Below, one piece after another: positions 23,414 through 35,066 of a DNA stretch of 64,000 nt. The position numbers and the translations under genes are program-made. The first letter of the stretch is position 1. Each line of letters begins with the position of its first letter. The notes under the pieces are model-generated. The model saw only the letters and a list, made by a program, of their open reading frames with translations. It ran no database searches and had not been told where the DNA came from. Source of the stretch: Clavulina sp. PMI_390 (taxonomy: Eukaryota > Basidiomycota > Agaricomycetes > Cantharellales > Hydnaceae); the NCBI GenBank assembly GCA_015039315.1, contig WIDE01000032.1:250245-314244 (forward strand), read 5' to 3'.

Positions 23414-25628
23414 TCATGCATAGCCAACTACAGGCGTAGACTGCGACGCAGTGGTGTTTAGATTCTTCCACCCTAACCCAAGAGTACTGCCAACTCCCTT
23501 GTTGCCGTAATACCACGCAGTATAGTAGTGCTCGAAGAACGGCACACCAGTGATCCTGCGCAACCGCGATCAAATGTTTAGTTCACGTGAACCTTCGGAA
23601 CAGGGGCAAACTAACGTACCAGTTGGTTGTATCGCCCGCATCATTCGCGAGGGGAGAGCAGAACCCGCTTCCATTGTCTTTGGTGATATCTGCAAGGTTG
23701 AACGTGTAGTTCCGTCCTTCACTCCCGTTAAAGTTGAACGTCATAGTGGAATTGCAGGGGAACAGGTAATCTCCTGAAGAGTCAGGACCCTGGCCACCGA
23801 TTGCTGCGACGAGCGTTTTCCAGTCGTTGGTGGGAAGCCCAAGCAGACCCGGATCGCCTACAATCAATACACCAATTAGTCCAATGACACACCGCGGGTG
23901 GGTCCAATGCTTACCGGTGTCAAACGTCAGCTTTGTGTGGTTGAACTGAGAAGTGAGATCCATTGAAGGCTGGCCGAGCCCTGCACTGGCATAGCGCGTA
24001 TTCCCCGGCGAAATCCACATCGAGTCGGTGGAGGTGAGCGGGATCCTGTTCATATCATCTACATCAGCACCGAGCCTACGGTAGAGCGCGGAGGTGAAGA
24101 TCTCACCAGTCCATGGAGCCGGTGTATTTGCTGGCATCCAGAGCACCAATCGCAACTTCGCTTTGGGTATTAGCTGGAACGTCATCTGTGGAAGCAAGCT
24201 ACCCGATGGAGTATGCGGTGAGAATGGAGCTAGGTCGGAACACAAGCCGAAGCTTACCAAATAGAAGGCAATGACGGGAGAAGAGATGATGCCTTCTTGA
24301 TACATGACCTCCACGAAGTTTGGGTAGTTTGAGCATAGTTTCCCATTGCAATAAGCTAAAGGCATCAAGAGGAGTGACGATGAGCATGAGGGAGATGAAG
24401 GGGGTAGGGAGGACCCACATCTTGCCATGCCGAAATTGCCATCGATGCTCTCCCCACCACTCGGGATCGAATAGGAAGCGCCAAATGACGTCTCGACCGA
24501 GAAGCTGCCAAAGGTGACTGTGTCGTTTACGCGATAGGAGACCATGGTGTTAGCAGGACCGCCACTTCCATACACAATAGTGTCGATGATGGTCTCGTTT
24601 ATGACGTGGGAGGACTCCACATAGTCATTATGGTTAGCTGTTACAGAGGCAAGGGTGAGCGTGAAGAGCAGCCAGGGGCAGCAACAACATAGTGAGCTCA
24701 CCACACTGAGACTCAGTGCAACCGTTCCAGACGACCCAGGCACCTCCAGCTGAGAAAAAAATGAATGAACATTCAAAGCTGGGCAGTATTGATGAGAACT
24801 CACCTCCGGTGTCGAACAGAACTTCGCTCTCCTGTCCACTCCCACCGTTTGCGGGCGAATTCGCACCCAGAGCAAGCTTAACGTGGTACGCAGACTCAAT
24901 CGTCTCGGTAGTCCAGGCAGGGTTAGACGGGAAGGTAGGCGCAAGATTCGATGTAGAGTCGGCAGAGTTTATGACGATATGGTCCATCTGCAGAAAAGGA
25001 GGGGGTTATTGCCCAACGGTCAGCAATCACTAGGGACCACAGAATCGCGGAATAGATTCTAGGTACTGACGTTCATTTGACCATATTTGCTAGTCCTACT
25101 GTCATAAAGATTGGTGATGTTGATCGTGTGGATTGAATTGGAGAGATTGGTGGTGGAGTAGAGTAATCTTGGGGGATCTGTACCAGTTGATGTCGCGTTA
25201 TACACATCGACTTGGGTTGGTGAGCCGGAATCGAATGAAAGTGAATAGAGGCCGCCATCGCTGCGTTGGTAGCCCCATAGTTGGAACATCGAGCTAATAT
25301 AGATCAATTATCAGACGCGCCGGAGAGGAGAACGCAAGAATAAATGACGAACGAGGCCGCTAAGACGTGATCCAAAAAAGATGAGATAAATTTAGCTGTT
25401 TGCAGGCGAGAGGTGCTTACAGGGAAGGGTGATAAGAATTGTGCCCATATTCGCTTGGGCCAGCAGGAACCTTGAGGTTCCTCCATATGCACCAGGGGCA
25501 GCTATCTCTTTCCAGGAGCCGGATGGGAAGAATTGGAAAGAGGCGCTCGTGGCATCAATGGCGAGTGATGGGGCAGCACGAGCTGAAGCGATGAAAGCGG
25601 AAAGTAAGAGTCCAGCTGTTGACAACAT
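23414..25628 (-). CDS. Pepsin-like (A1) aspartic protease with N-terminal beta-rich domain
   Basis: Minus-strand multi-exon gene, ATG 25628, stop TGA at 23416-23414. A signal peptide opens it (STAGLLLSAFIASARAA). The next about 140 residues contain MFQLWGYQRSDGGLYSLSFDSG, cut here to its pattern: a strand, a Gly-rich turn, then a ligand-like YSLSFD strand. This resembles beta-sandwich (lectin- or galactose-binding-like) modules common in agaricomycete surface proteins. The A1 domain follows: VLFDTG, split by an intron and continued AGGAWVVWNGC; a flap-side region; the second LTFDTG, also split, continued DPGLLGLP; and the C-terminal TGVPFFEHYYTAWYYG. Both DTG aspartates are present. Joining exon 1 to exon 2 by one ordinary intron leaves the frames one base apart, so a micro-exon or an indel is possible there. 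Confidence 0.75.
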
Positions 25629-26734
25629 CCTGCGTTGTTGATTGAAAGCAGCTACACAGTAGCCAAGAAAGAAAGTGAAAAAGAAAAGGACAGTCCCAGA
25701 AAGAGAAAGGAGGGTCAGGAACAGGTGAGAGTCTTAAGGCAAGCTTGGCGCTGTATAAATCATGTGGGGGTCTCGGGCAGTGTTCTATCCCGTTCTCAAG
25801 GCGACCTACATCACTACCGGCCTACAAGTCCTCTATCGATGCTGGTCGCTCACTGGGATGTTCAAAAGATCGGCCATTGTCCCTAGAATTGTGTATCTGA
25901 ATGTCGTGTTTCGATCTCATGGTATTGGGCGACCATAGGGTGGTCGTCGCCAAGCGTCTATAGAGCGGGCAAACGCATCCCAGAGAGCGAAACACTAAGC
26001 CACATGTGGCAAATGAAAAAACGTCAGCATAGTGAATCGCCTGTAGTAATAATAGAGTGGACCTTCTTCATGTAATATCCGTCAGGTGGCTCCAAATACC
26101 GTGGAGGTGTGATGGGAAGGGTGGCACCGGCAGCATCGAGATCATGAATGTGATATTTCAATGCCAGAGTTATAGGTTAGGGCCGCCTATGGATAGTGTT
26201 GGGCTCCCGCGCTCATTACTGGTTGGAAGTTTCACATATATTTGGTGCTCGTGAGGAGGATGGTTTGTCCTTGTGTTCGGTCGTGGTCACGGAGAAGCAA
26301 AACAAACACCTCGTGATGACGGTGACAATCCCCAAAACCGCTTTCATGTGTGTTTGGCGACCATCATGGTCTCATGCCAAGGATGTGTCAAGCCAAATTT
26401 GAATTCAGTTTGTCCAACATTAGCGGCCATTCTTGACCCCATCTCCATGTTCCAGGACTGCAGCGTTGGAACCGCTGCCTCGTCAAGCCTAAGAGTCTCA
26501 AAAGTTGGGGACACGAGTCATTTCCCGATGGCGGTGGCAATGCAAGTTTGCGAGGGGGTGTCGTCCCGCCCCCACCGCCTCTATCTATTAGCCATGAGGT
26601 GGCTGCACGATGATTTGCATGAAGGCTGTGCCGCCGTGGTTCGTATATAGCAGAAAAGATGGGGACAGGACGGGGATTTGCTGCATCAATAGGCTACCCT
26701 ATCCACCAATCCATTCGCCCGACACTATAGCATA
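25629..26734. other. Intergenic: protease promoter and upstream copy of the F-box segmental duplication
   Basis: No gene is seen. From about 25885 onward this sequence is duplicated at about 29605-30426, including a GTGGTCGTCGCCAAGCGTC stretch (about 25940 and 29662) and a string around CCCAGAGAGCGAAACA. Confidence 0.7.
26644..26649 (+). promoter_or_regulatory. TATA-like element of F-box gene 1
   Basis: TTCGTATATA about 90 bases before the ATG. The same TTCGTATATA occurs 72 bases before the ATG of the duplicate gene, so it has been kept while flanking bases diverged. Confidence 0.55.
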
Positions 26735-29517
26735 ATGAGCACTCGCCGAAGCTCTCGACTTGGTACGTCGCGCTTCATTCACTTATACGACACTGCCTGG
26801 GTCACTACGTACTAAACTCTTGAATCCAAAGCCAAAATAGAGCCTCCTCGCAGGATAGTAGTGGCAAGCGAGTCACAAATGTCGTTTGCATCAACAGTGC
26901 CAGACAGCCCGACTGATGACGAGTTTGAGCCTGAACCAACACAAGAGAGTTATAGCTACATAGGTGTGGAGCTGGCTTGCTTCACCGTAAGATTTGACAC
27001 CCTTACTCACGCATTTCATCAATGGGCATATAGATATCAAGCTGGCTTCGAGGAAGCGTAAGCTTGGTGGAGCTCCTGCGGAACCTAGGAAGAAGAAAGG
27101 CAAGCTCTCTGCCTTGCTCGAGCTGATGCCGAATGAAATCTTGGTTCACGTGGGTCAACCATTTTCGTAAAATATCGTCACCGCCCTAAGTTTCCTAATC
27201 ACCCTGCAGATATGCTCATACCTCCATCCAACCGACCTTCTGCATATCACTCAAAGCTCCAAGATCTTTGCTCTTTTCCTTTTGGCACCATCAAGTTCAT
27301 ACATTTGGTACACTTCGCGACAAGAGTTGGACTCGGAGATGCCGGCGCGACCAAATGACTTATCAGAACAGCAGTATTGCGCTCTGATTTTCGGACTATA
27401 TTGCCAGGTAAGTAATACTAAGACCCTACAATCTGGCAACAAAAACTGATGAGCGTTTTGCAGAAATGCGGGGTTGCGTGCAGAGCAACATCGAATAGCG
27501 TCATCTGGATGCTGCGTCGGCGTTGGTGTGAAAAATGCCGCAAGGAGATGTGAGCTTTCTCTTTTCATGATATTTCTTCTTGATATTGAAGCGTAACCCA
27601 TTTAGAGCCGCCGAGAATGATCCCAATTATGTTATCTATCCTTACAACCGGACCATTGGTGGCATAGTCTCCATTGGGAGTCTTCGGTTTGGTGAGCAAT
27701 AACCAACTTGTCAGATATCCCATTTTTCACTAAATGATCATTTGTCCTATAGGCCGATCTCATGTGCAAGTTGCGCGTAAACCTGAGCTTGAATCGGTTC
27801 AGAGTTTAGTTGTAGAAGATGACGTCCCTGAGGACGTGCGGAAGAAGTATACCGACGATATATCCGCCCGTCTAGAGGCAAGTTTCTATGCTGCATGTCA
27901 CATTATCAACAAATTGCTGACATTTCTAAACAGCATGCTGGTTCCATCCAGAGTTGGATGGAAGCCTATGCACAGGGACGATCTAATATGTCGTCTGACT
28001 TAAGGACGCAACGAATTGAAGAGTGAGATTCGTTTCGAGATTTCTGGCCGGCCTAGTGCTCACTATGTGTACTTTCCAGTTTGAAGGACTTCCTGCAGGA
28101 AGAGGGCTACTTCCGGCCGCTCCTCAATTTCATACCTCACTCTGACTACCTCGAACTTCCTGGCATGAAGAACGCCAAACGGCTTACCTTGAGAGGTGAG
28201 TTCAGATCAACCATGTTATGACCGTTATTCAACCTTGCCCCTGACACCAGGATGGAACATGAGCAAGGCAAAGCTTCTTCCACTCGTGGATAATGCAATC
28301 GAGCGCTCCAAGGAAGTCCTCATCACAATGGCTTTGAGAATTGTCAAGACAAAATATGATGCCTACTGTCGTCCATCCCTTCCGTCAACGGCCTTCTTTC
28401 CCATGAGGATTCAAGAGGTGCCACAAGTGAAGGTTAGTTGCTGTCTAATATTCTACTAACTGAGAACTTACCATCAATGAGTTTAGGCTGCGATGACAGC
28501 ATGGATCGAGGATCCTGATGTCATGAGGCAATTCATTGCGGAGCAGATGCAGTGTGAGCTTCCGATTCCTGAAGAGGTCCCTGCGCTGTTCCCCAGCTAC
28601 ATCTCTGAGAACCGTCAGGCTCTCGAATCATTCTTTTTGGGTTGTCTACCCTTCCATGAGCGCCTCCAAGCCAACAAGACCCCCGAGGAGATCCTTGATC
28701 TCGCAATTTCGGTCTTTTGTGCCACTGAACCTTCGGACAATCCATTTTTTGCCGAACGTCGTGCGAATCTGCCGTTCCGTGTTGCAGCTCGCAGGCAAAC
28801 AGACCTACATTACGTTGATGGGCAGATTGATGCCGCGGCTCTCAAGGACCACTGGACCTTCGACTCCATAGCGTCAAGTATCATCTCCACCATTGTGGTA
28901 TCGCTTGGTCTTGATGTTGACCACTGTACTCATGATCAAATCGAGGCTGCAGATTGCTTCGTGAGATGTCAATTATGTCAAGAAGGGTCTAGTTATGCAA
29001 CGATGCATTGGGAGCAGGCGGTGAGCATTCGCGCGCATGATAGTGACGAATTCGTTACTTATTCAGATATAGATCAACCATTGGCACAAAGAACACGCTG
29101 ATCGCGCCCCTTCGGATGCTTTATGGGGCGTTCTCACTGCGGAAGAAAAGGAGGCCGTTCTACCACCATGGATGCAATTATGTTACCACTCTGCTGATCT
29201 TGTCCTACCTAACGGAGAGACTATACTGGAGAGAGTTCCATATGACTGTGCACTGTGTCCTGAACGGCCAACCCTTGGAGCTTTCCATGGATTCTCGGGA
29301 GGGCTGCGAAGTCATTTCCAATTCAGGTGTGTCTCTGGGTTGTTGCGTTTATGATCTCCCAGCTTGAGCTCATCCTGGTATATCTCGTAGCCATGATCTT
29401 CAAGGAGACACGGTGTATGATGCTCAGTATCGTGTCCGTAGTCGACGCTATGATAATTGGTACACCATTCACTTCCCATTACCAATTTCAGAGCCCTCTT
29501 CCCAATCAGCCGCATAG
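26735..29517 (+). CDS. F-box protein with C-terminal Cys-rich segments, tandem copy 1
   Basis: About ten short exons from ATG 26735 to a TAG at 29515-29517. F-box proteins recruit substrates to SCF ubiquitin ligases. The N-terminus is basic (TRRSSRL) then acidic and Ser-rich; a basic stretch SRKRKLGG ... RKKKGK follows. The F-box reads LMPNEILVH, an intron, then ICSYLHPTDLLHITQSSK, matching the agaricomycete type. Immediately after comes a paired-cysteine segment (CGVACRA ... WCEKCRKE) that could bind zinc. The middle is alpha-helical without a recognised fold. The C-terminal part has a second Cys group (DCFVRCQLC) and a further YDCALC segment with downstream His. The target is unknown. It is intact by my reading; all main blocks have an equivalent in copy 2. 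Confidence 0.8.
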
Positions 29518-30426
29518 ATTTTATTCTGTCACCTCTGTCCTTATTATATATATTTGCCAGCTCCATCGATCCTGGTCGCCAGCTAATATATTTAAAAGAT
29601 CGTCCATCAAATAATGTCTGTGTCTTGTCATTCAATCTAATGGTATCGGAGGATCGTAGAGTGGTCGTCGCCAAGCGTCCATCGAATGGGCAAACACACC
29701 CCAGAGAGCGAAACATAAGCCACATGGGGCAAATGGAAAGATTTTAGCCATGTGAATCTCTTGTGGCAATAACAGAGTGACTCAGTGAACCCTTCTTGCC
29801 ATATCCCTGAGGTTCCAAATGCTATCGATGTAGCAGGGTGGCCGCGAAAGGAATCGAGTCAATGGACATGAAGTCCGCATGATAGGGTTATAGAGTAGAG
29901 ACACCTTCAGACCCTGTATTGCTACCAGATCTGCTGCTTGTTTGTAGTCTCACCATATTTGATACAGCCCAGGGAAAGTTTGTCGTTGTATTTGGTCGTG
30001 GATGCGGAGGAGCGAACAAACATCTAATGATGGTGCCAACTCATCACCGAACCACTCTTATGTATCTATTTGAATATTGCCTTGATCCTGGGCTGAGGTT
30101 CCGTTGAGCTAATTTTCAAATCGACCTATGCCCTATCACCGTTCATCCTCAGTCCCAACTTTTCGCTCTAAGGCCCAGAATTGTTGCTTTCTAGAGCTTG
30201 GGGCTTTCGCAATCTTGCTCTGCGAGTCATTTACCTGGGGTTGCACCAATCTATATTGTCGGGCGAAGTCCTGTTCCGCGCCCACTGCCCCCATCTATTC
30301 AGGCATGAGGTAGCCGCACGAGGATTTGCAAATGGCTGTGCCTCCGCCTGTTCGTATATAAGGAAATGTTGCTACATGAGTCGGGCTTGCAATCTAGCCA
30401 TCTATTTTCCCTCACACACCAACGTT
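29518..30426. other. Intergenic between the F-box copies
   Basis: No gene is seen. It is the duplicated counterpart of about 25885-26734 and carries promoter 2. Confidence 0.7.
30355..30361 (+). promoter_or_regulatory. TATA-like element of F-box gene 2
   Basis: TATATAA in the string TTCGTATATAA, 72 bases before the ATG at 30427; conserved from the promoter of copy 1. Confidence 0.55.
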
Positions 30427-33206
30427 ATGAGCACTCGCCGAAGCTCCCGGCTGGGTACGTCATTCCTCGTTCAATTGCAGAATCATCTTGTACTCAAATC
30501 AGGTATCGAAAGCCAAAATAGAGCCTCCTCGCAGAATAGAACCAAGCGAATCACAAATGTCGTTTACATCAACAGTCTCAGACAGCCCAACTGACGATGA
30601 GTTTGAGCCTGAACCGACACAAGAGAGCTACAGTTACACAGGTGAGGAGTTCGCTTGCTTCACCACATGCTTTGATGCCCTCATTTACGCAACCCTTCCA
30701 TGAGCATATAGATGTCAAGTTGGTGAAAGCTTCGAGAAAGCGTAAACTTGGCGGCACTCCTCTAGAGCCTAGAAAGAAGAAAGGCAAACTCTCTGCCTTG
30801 CTTGAGTTGATGCCGAATGAAATCTTAGTACATGTGGGTCAACTGCTCACCCAGAATTTCACCACGAAACTCACAAACCGCTTTTACTGTACCAGATATG
30901 CTCGTATCTCTACCCGACCGACCTTTTACATGTTGCTCGAAGCGCTAAAATCTTCGCCCTCTTCCTTTTGGCGCCGTCAAGCGCACAAATTTGGTACTCT
31001 TCACGGCAAGAACTGGATTCGGAAATGCCAGAGCGGCCGAATGACTTGTCAGAGCAGCAATACTGTGCTATGATTTTCGGACTCCACTGTCAGGTACATC
31101 CCTGAGTCTCTCCGACGTAGCATCAGGACTCACCAAAGGCGCCGCTGATATTTTGTAGCGCTGTGGAGTTTCGTGTAGGGCGACGATAAATAGCGTCATC
31201 TGGATGCTACGCCGACGGTGGTGCGAGAAATGCCGACGCGACGTGTGAGCCACTTCCTTCGTTGCATGTCCTACTGGCAACTAAAGAATAAGCCACTCAG
31301 AGCTTTCAGGAAGGATCCCAACTACACCGTATACTATTCCAACTCAAACGCAGACATAAATGGCATGGTCTCCGTTGAAAGGCTTCGATTCGGTGAGCAA
31401 TCCACTAACTGTTGAGGTTAGGGATTCCCTTCTGATCATACACTGCAGGGCGAACTCGTGTACAAGTTGTATATAAACCTGAGCTTGAAGCTGTTCGGAA
31501 GTTAGCTCGCGAGGGCGATGTTCCTAAGGATGTGCGGACTGCACACGTAAAGAATGTGTCAGATCGTCAAGAGGTAAGTCGCTGTATCGCACTTCATGCT
31601 GCAGCTTCATGCGCTCATAATCTTTATGTAGCATGCTAACCTGATACAGAGGTGGATGATGGCTTATGCACGGGAACGATCTGAGGTCTCGTCCGACTTG
31701 AGGACGCAAAGGATTGAAGAGTGAGTTCCGATTTAGCAATCAACAATACTACTGCTCACCAGTAGTTCGGGTCAGTTTGAAGATTTTACTGGAGGAAGAG
31801 GGCTACTTCCGACCACTACTGGACTTCATCTCTCACTCTAATTATCTTGAACTCCCCGGTATGAGGACTGCCAAGCGCCTTACTTTGAGAGGTGAGCTCA
31901 GACGAGATCATTTAATGGCTATTATTCATCCCCGCTCTTGCCATCCAGCATGGAATATGAGTAAGGCAAAGATTCTCACTCTTGTGGACGAGGCGATCGA
32001 GCATTCCAAGGAAGCTCTCGTCCTTAGGGCCACCAAAATTGTGAAGTCGGAATATGAGGCCTACTTCCGCCCATCCCTTCCTTCAAAGTCCTTCTTCCCC
32101 ACGAGGATCCACGAACTACCGCAAGTAAAGGTGAAATGCTCGCCAATCGTTTTCACGCATGAAATTTACTTTCCATGAATCCAGGCTGCAATAACGGCAT
32201 GGGTTGAGGATCCAAATGTCATGACGAAACTGATCGCAGGGCAGACTGACCTTCCCATTCCTGAGGAGGTTCCTACGCTCTTCCCTGGGTACATCACTTC
32301 GAACCGCCGAGCCCTTGAATCGGTCTTCTTGGGATATCTACCTTTCCGCGAGCGTCTCCTAGCGAACAAGACGCCAGAAGAGATTCTCAACCTCGCAGTC
32401 TCAGTGTTTGGCTCCTCCCAGACCTCACAAAGCCCCTACTTTACTGGATGCCATGCAAATATGCCGTTTCACGTTGCTGCTCGCAGGAAAGAAGCGCTAC
32501 TTTATGTTGATGGAAATATCAATGTCACAGCCCTCAACGATCGATGGTTCTTCGACTCTGTGTCGTCGAATATCATCTCCACCATCGCCGTTTCGCTGGG
32601 TCTTGACGTCGATCACTGTACTCATGATCAGATCGAGGCTGCAGATTGCTTTGTAAGATGTCATTTGTGCCAGGAAGGATCTAGTTATGCGACTATGCAT
32701 TGGGAACAGGCGGTAAGCACTCGGATGCCCACCATCGAAGGAACAGATCGCTGAGTCACACTTAGATTCACCATTGGCGGTTGACGCATCGCGAATGCCC
32801 TCCCTCGGATGCTGCATGGAGTGTTCTCACAATGGAAGAGAGAGAAACTGTTATGCGGCCCTGGATGTTGATATGTGACCTCAAAGCTGATTTTATACTA
32901 CCTAACGGAGAGGCTGTCCTAGAGAGGGTCCCGTACGACTGTGCGCTATGCCCTGAAGCACCGGACATTACATTCCTTGGAATCTCAGGGACATTTCCCA
33001 TTCACCTTAATTATATGTGCGTCTCAAAGCTCTGCGAATCTGGAGTTCATCGATCAGCTAATCCGATCACCTTCTACAGCCACGATATTCGAGGAGATAC
33101 AGCCTATGATCCTCATAACCGCTTCCGCAGTCGCTGCTTTGAGGATTGGCCCGTGATTCAGTTTCCATTCCCAGTCTCAGAACCTACTTCGCAATCAACC
33201 GCATAG
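30427..33206 (+). CDS. F-box protein with C-terminal Cys-rich segments, tandem copy 2
   Basis: Paralogue of the 26735 gene with the same exon plan, ATG 30427 to TAG 33204-33206. The F-box reads LMPNEILVH, an intron, then ICSYLYPTDLLHVARSAK. The paired-cysteine block after it is kept (CGVSCRA ... WCEKCRRD), as are DCFVRCHLC and YDCALC near the C-terminus. Substitutions between copies concentrate outside these blocks, for example in the acidic N-terminal region and in the segment around SSQTSQSPYF versus CATEPSDNPFF. No frame break was found, so both copies look functional. The conserved Cys groups point to metal-supported substrate-binding modules; this is inference. Confidence 0.8.
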
Positions 33207-33652
33207 CTGTGATCTCACCTGTGCCTCCTTTATTTGTTCGCTCGGTAGTATGGAGCTTCGCAAACTGGCTTCTGACTAGATCCCTTCCCCAATGACTAAA
33301 TCAGAGTGACATGCCTGTACCATTCCCCGCTGTTGACCGGTGTGTTGACGAGCAGTCGCTGACCTCGCCTGACTTCATGACCCAACCCCCGCTACTAAAT
33401 TGTCGATTCCGCAATCAAATGAGTCACCCGTTCCTCAAAATACCATTCCGGTGCCTCTTGTTGTCATCCTCGTGAGTCAGCTACATTCATTGCTGTGACA
33501 GGTGGAGGCCAGACACGCTGGCCTCCACCAACTCGCCGCTGTGGGCGGTGAGCGTCTGGCACGTTCCTATGCTCAGTACGACCTATAAATCTAGGAGTCA
33601 ATGTCCATTGATGTAGTATATCAAACTCTCTGCTGGCCGTGCTTGCCGTAAG
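33207..33652. other. Intergenic, promoter of the MDR reductase
   Basis: No gene is seen. It contains the perfect inverted repeat listed at 33501-33529. Confidence 0.6.
33501..33529. repeat. Perfect 12-bp inverted repeat with 5-base loop
   Basis: GGTGGAGGCCAG, then ACACG, then CTGGCCTCCACC: the arms are exactly complementary. It lies 124 bases upstream of the reductase ATG, so it could be a dimeric transcription factor site, a hairpin in the leader, or a relic of a small insertion. Confidence 0.9.
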
Positions 33653-34854
33653 ATGTCGATTGTACCAACATTCAAAGCTATTCAATGGTCTTCGAGCTCT
33701 GGACAGTTGGAAATCATAACGAAGAATGTGGTCCCACCAGTCTCTGGACAAGCTCTTATCCGCGTCCTTGCCTATTGGGTTGCACCCCCACATAAATACA
33801 TGTTCAGCGGGGCCATTCCCTTCATCAAACCCCACAATCATACTCCGGGAGGGGGCTGCATAGGTCGCGTTGAAGCTGTCGGCCCAGACTCTCTCACTCT
33901 TACACTTGGACAGCTAGTCTACGTTGACCCTTCCATCAATGGGAGGGATGCCCCCGAGGAAAAGATCGTTCATGGGACTATCCCAGGCTGGACGCCTCGA
34001 GCCGAGAAACTTGGTACAGCTGGGTGGAAAGATGGAGTCATGACTGAGAAGGTCCTTGCTCCGATCGAGAGCGTCATAGCTGTGGATGAAAAGTTCTTTA
34101 TTGAACAGAAGGGCTATTCCATCGAGAAAATTTTCGTCCTGAATCGCTTCGTCCTCCCATATGCTGCATATGAGCTTGCAAAGCTTCAACCAGGCGACAC
34201 GGTCATAGTCGCGTTCGCTACTGGAGAGTGAGTCCACCAAGTGCTCTCAAGTCTATTTGATCGCTTACTATACTCTGCTTCATTGGTTCAAGGCTAGGTA
34301 ACGCAGCCGTCGAGTTGGCTCTCGCCCTAGGCGCAGCTAGTGTTATTGGGATTGGTCGCGATCAGAGAAAGCTGGATCAATGGAAATCCCGATTTTCTCC
34401 ATCCCAGGCATCTCGTATCAGTGCCGTCGCCGTCTCTGGCGATGTTGATGCTGATGCCTCCTTCATCACTGCATCTACCCCGAAAGGTGCCGGTGCGGAC
34501 CTTTTCTTCGACCTCACGCCTCCACAAGGTGGCAGTGATGCGTCTTCCCATATCACATCCTGCATCTGGTCGCTCAAGACGAAGGCTCGCGTTGTCTTCA
34601 TGGGCGGGATCTCTCGTGGAGTCCAGGTCTCCATGCCCTACTTCGACATCGTTCACAAGGACTTGCAGATGTATGGTAGCTTCATGTATGATTTGAGTGT
34701 GCCACGCAAGGTGTTGAGACTAGTAGAGAGCGGAATCCTAAGTCTTGACAATTTCGAGACCAAGGTGTTCCAAGGATTGGAGAGGTTCCGAGAGGCTATG
34801 GACTTTGCGGCGACAGAGAAAGATTGTCGTTTGGGCTGTTTTGTAGCCCCTTAG
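33653..34854 (+). CDS. MDR-family NAD(P)H-dependent reductase (quinone/alkenal reductase-like)
   Basis: Two exons, 33653-34227 and 34293-34854, giving 379 codons including the stop. Medium-chain dehydrogenase/reductases of this type use NADPH to reduce quinones or alpha,beta-unsaturated carbonyls. The N-terminal catalytic domain has the pattern of the family (APPHKYMFSG, PGGGCIGRVEAVG) but no zinc-ligand set, which places it with zinc-free MDR members. The nucleotide-binding motif is read across the intron as FATGELGNAAVELALALGA. The downstream ADLFFDL and VVFMGGIS strands and the final YDLSVPRKVLRLVESG block match the rest of the fold. Start is the first ATG in frame after the promoter. The substrate is not assigned. 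Confidence 0.82.
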
Positions 34855-35066
34855 TATATCTTTCAATGCTTTATTCGGGGTATCATCGTTAGCTAGGTGC
34901 TTGGCGCATTCACCATATGGGAGATTTCTTCTTGTGCTCGAAAGCCAACAACGTGCAAAGGCCGCTTCCAGTCGTATTTGGTGGTGTTGTGATTTGCATC
35001 CACTTCCTCGTCATTCAGTTGTCCAACCTCCTTTGGCTATAGTAAAATTTGGATTCCGGCCTCATT

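Larger units (their letters stand above)
25885..29590 (+). repeat. Segmental tandem duplication, unit 1 (F-box gene plus promoter)
   Basis: Unit 1 of a direct tandem duplication of about 3.7 kb. Matching landmarks with unit 2 are the upstream block with GTGGTCGTCGCCAAGCGTC, the TATA element, the identical start ATGAGCACTCGCCGAAGCTC, the same exon order, and the same C-terminal coding end. Borders are approximate. Confidence 0.75.
29605..33230 (+). repeat. Segmental tandem duplication, unit 2 (F-box gene plus promoter)
   Basis: Second unit of the direct duplication described for 25885-29590. Exon order and splice positions match; coding parts are clearly more alike than introns, as expected when both copies are under selection. 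Borders are approximate. Confidence 0.75.
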
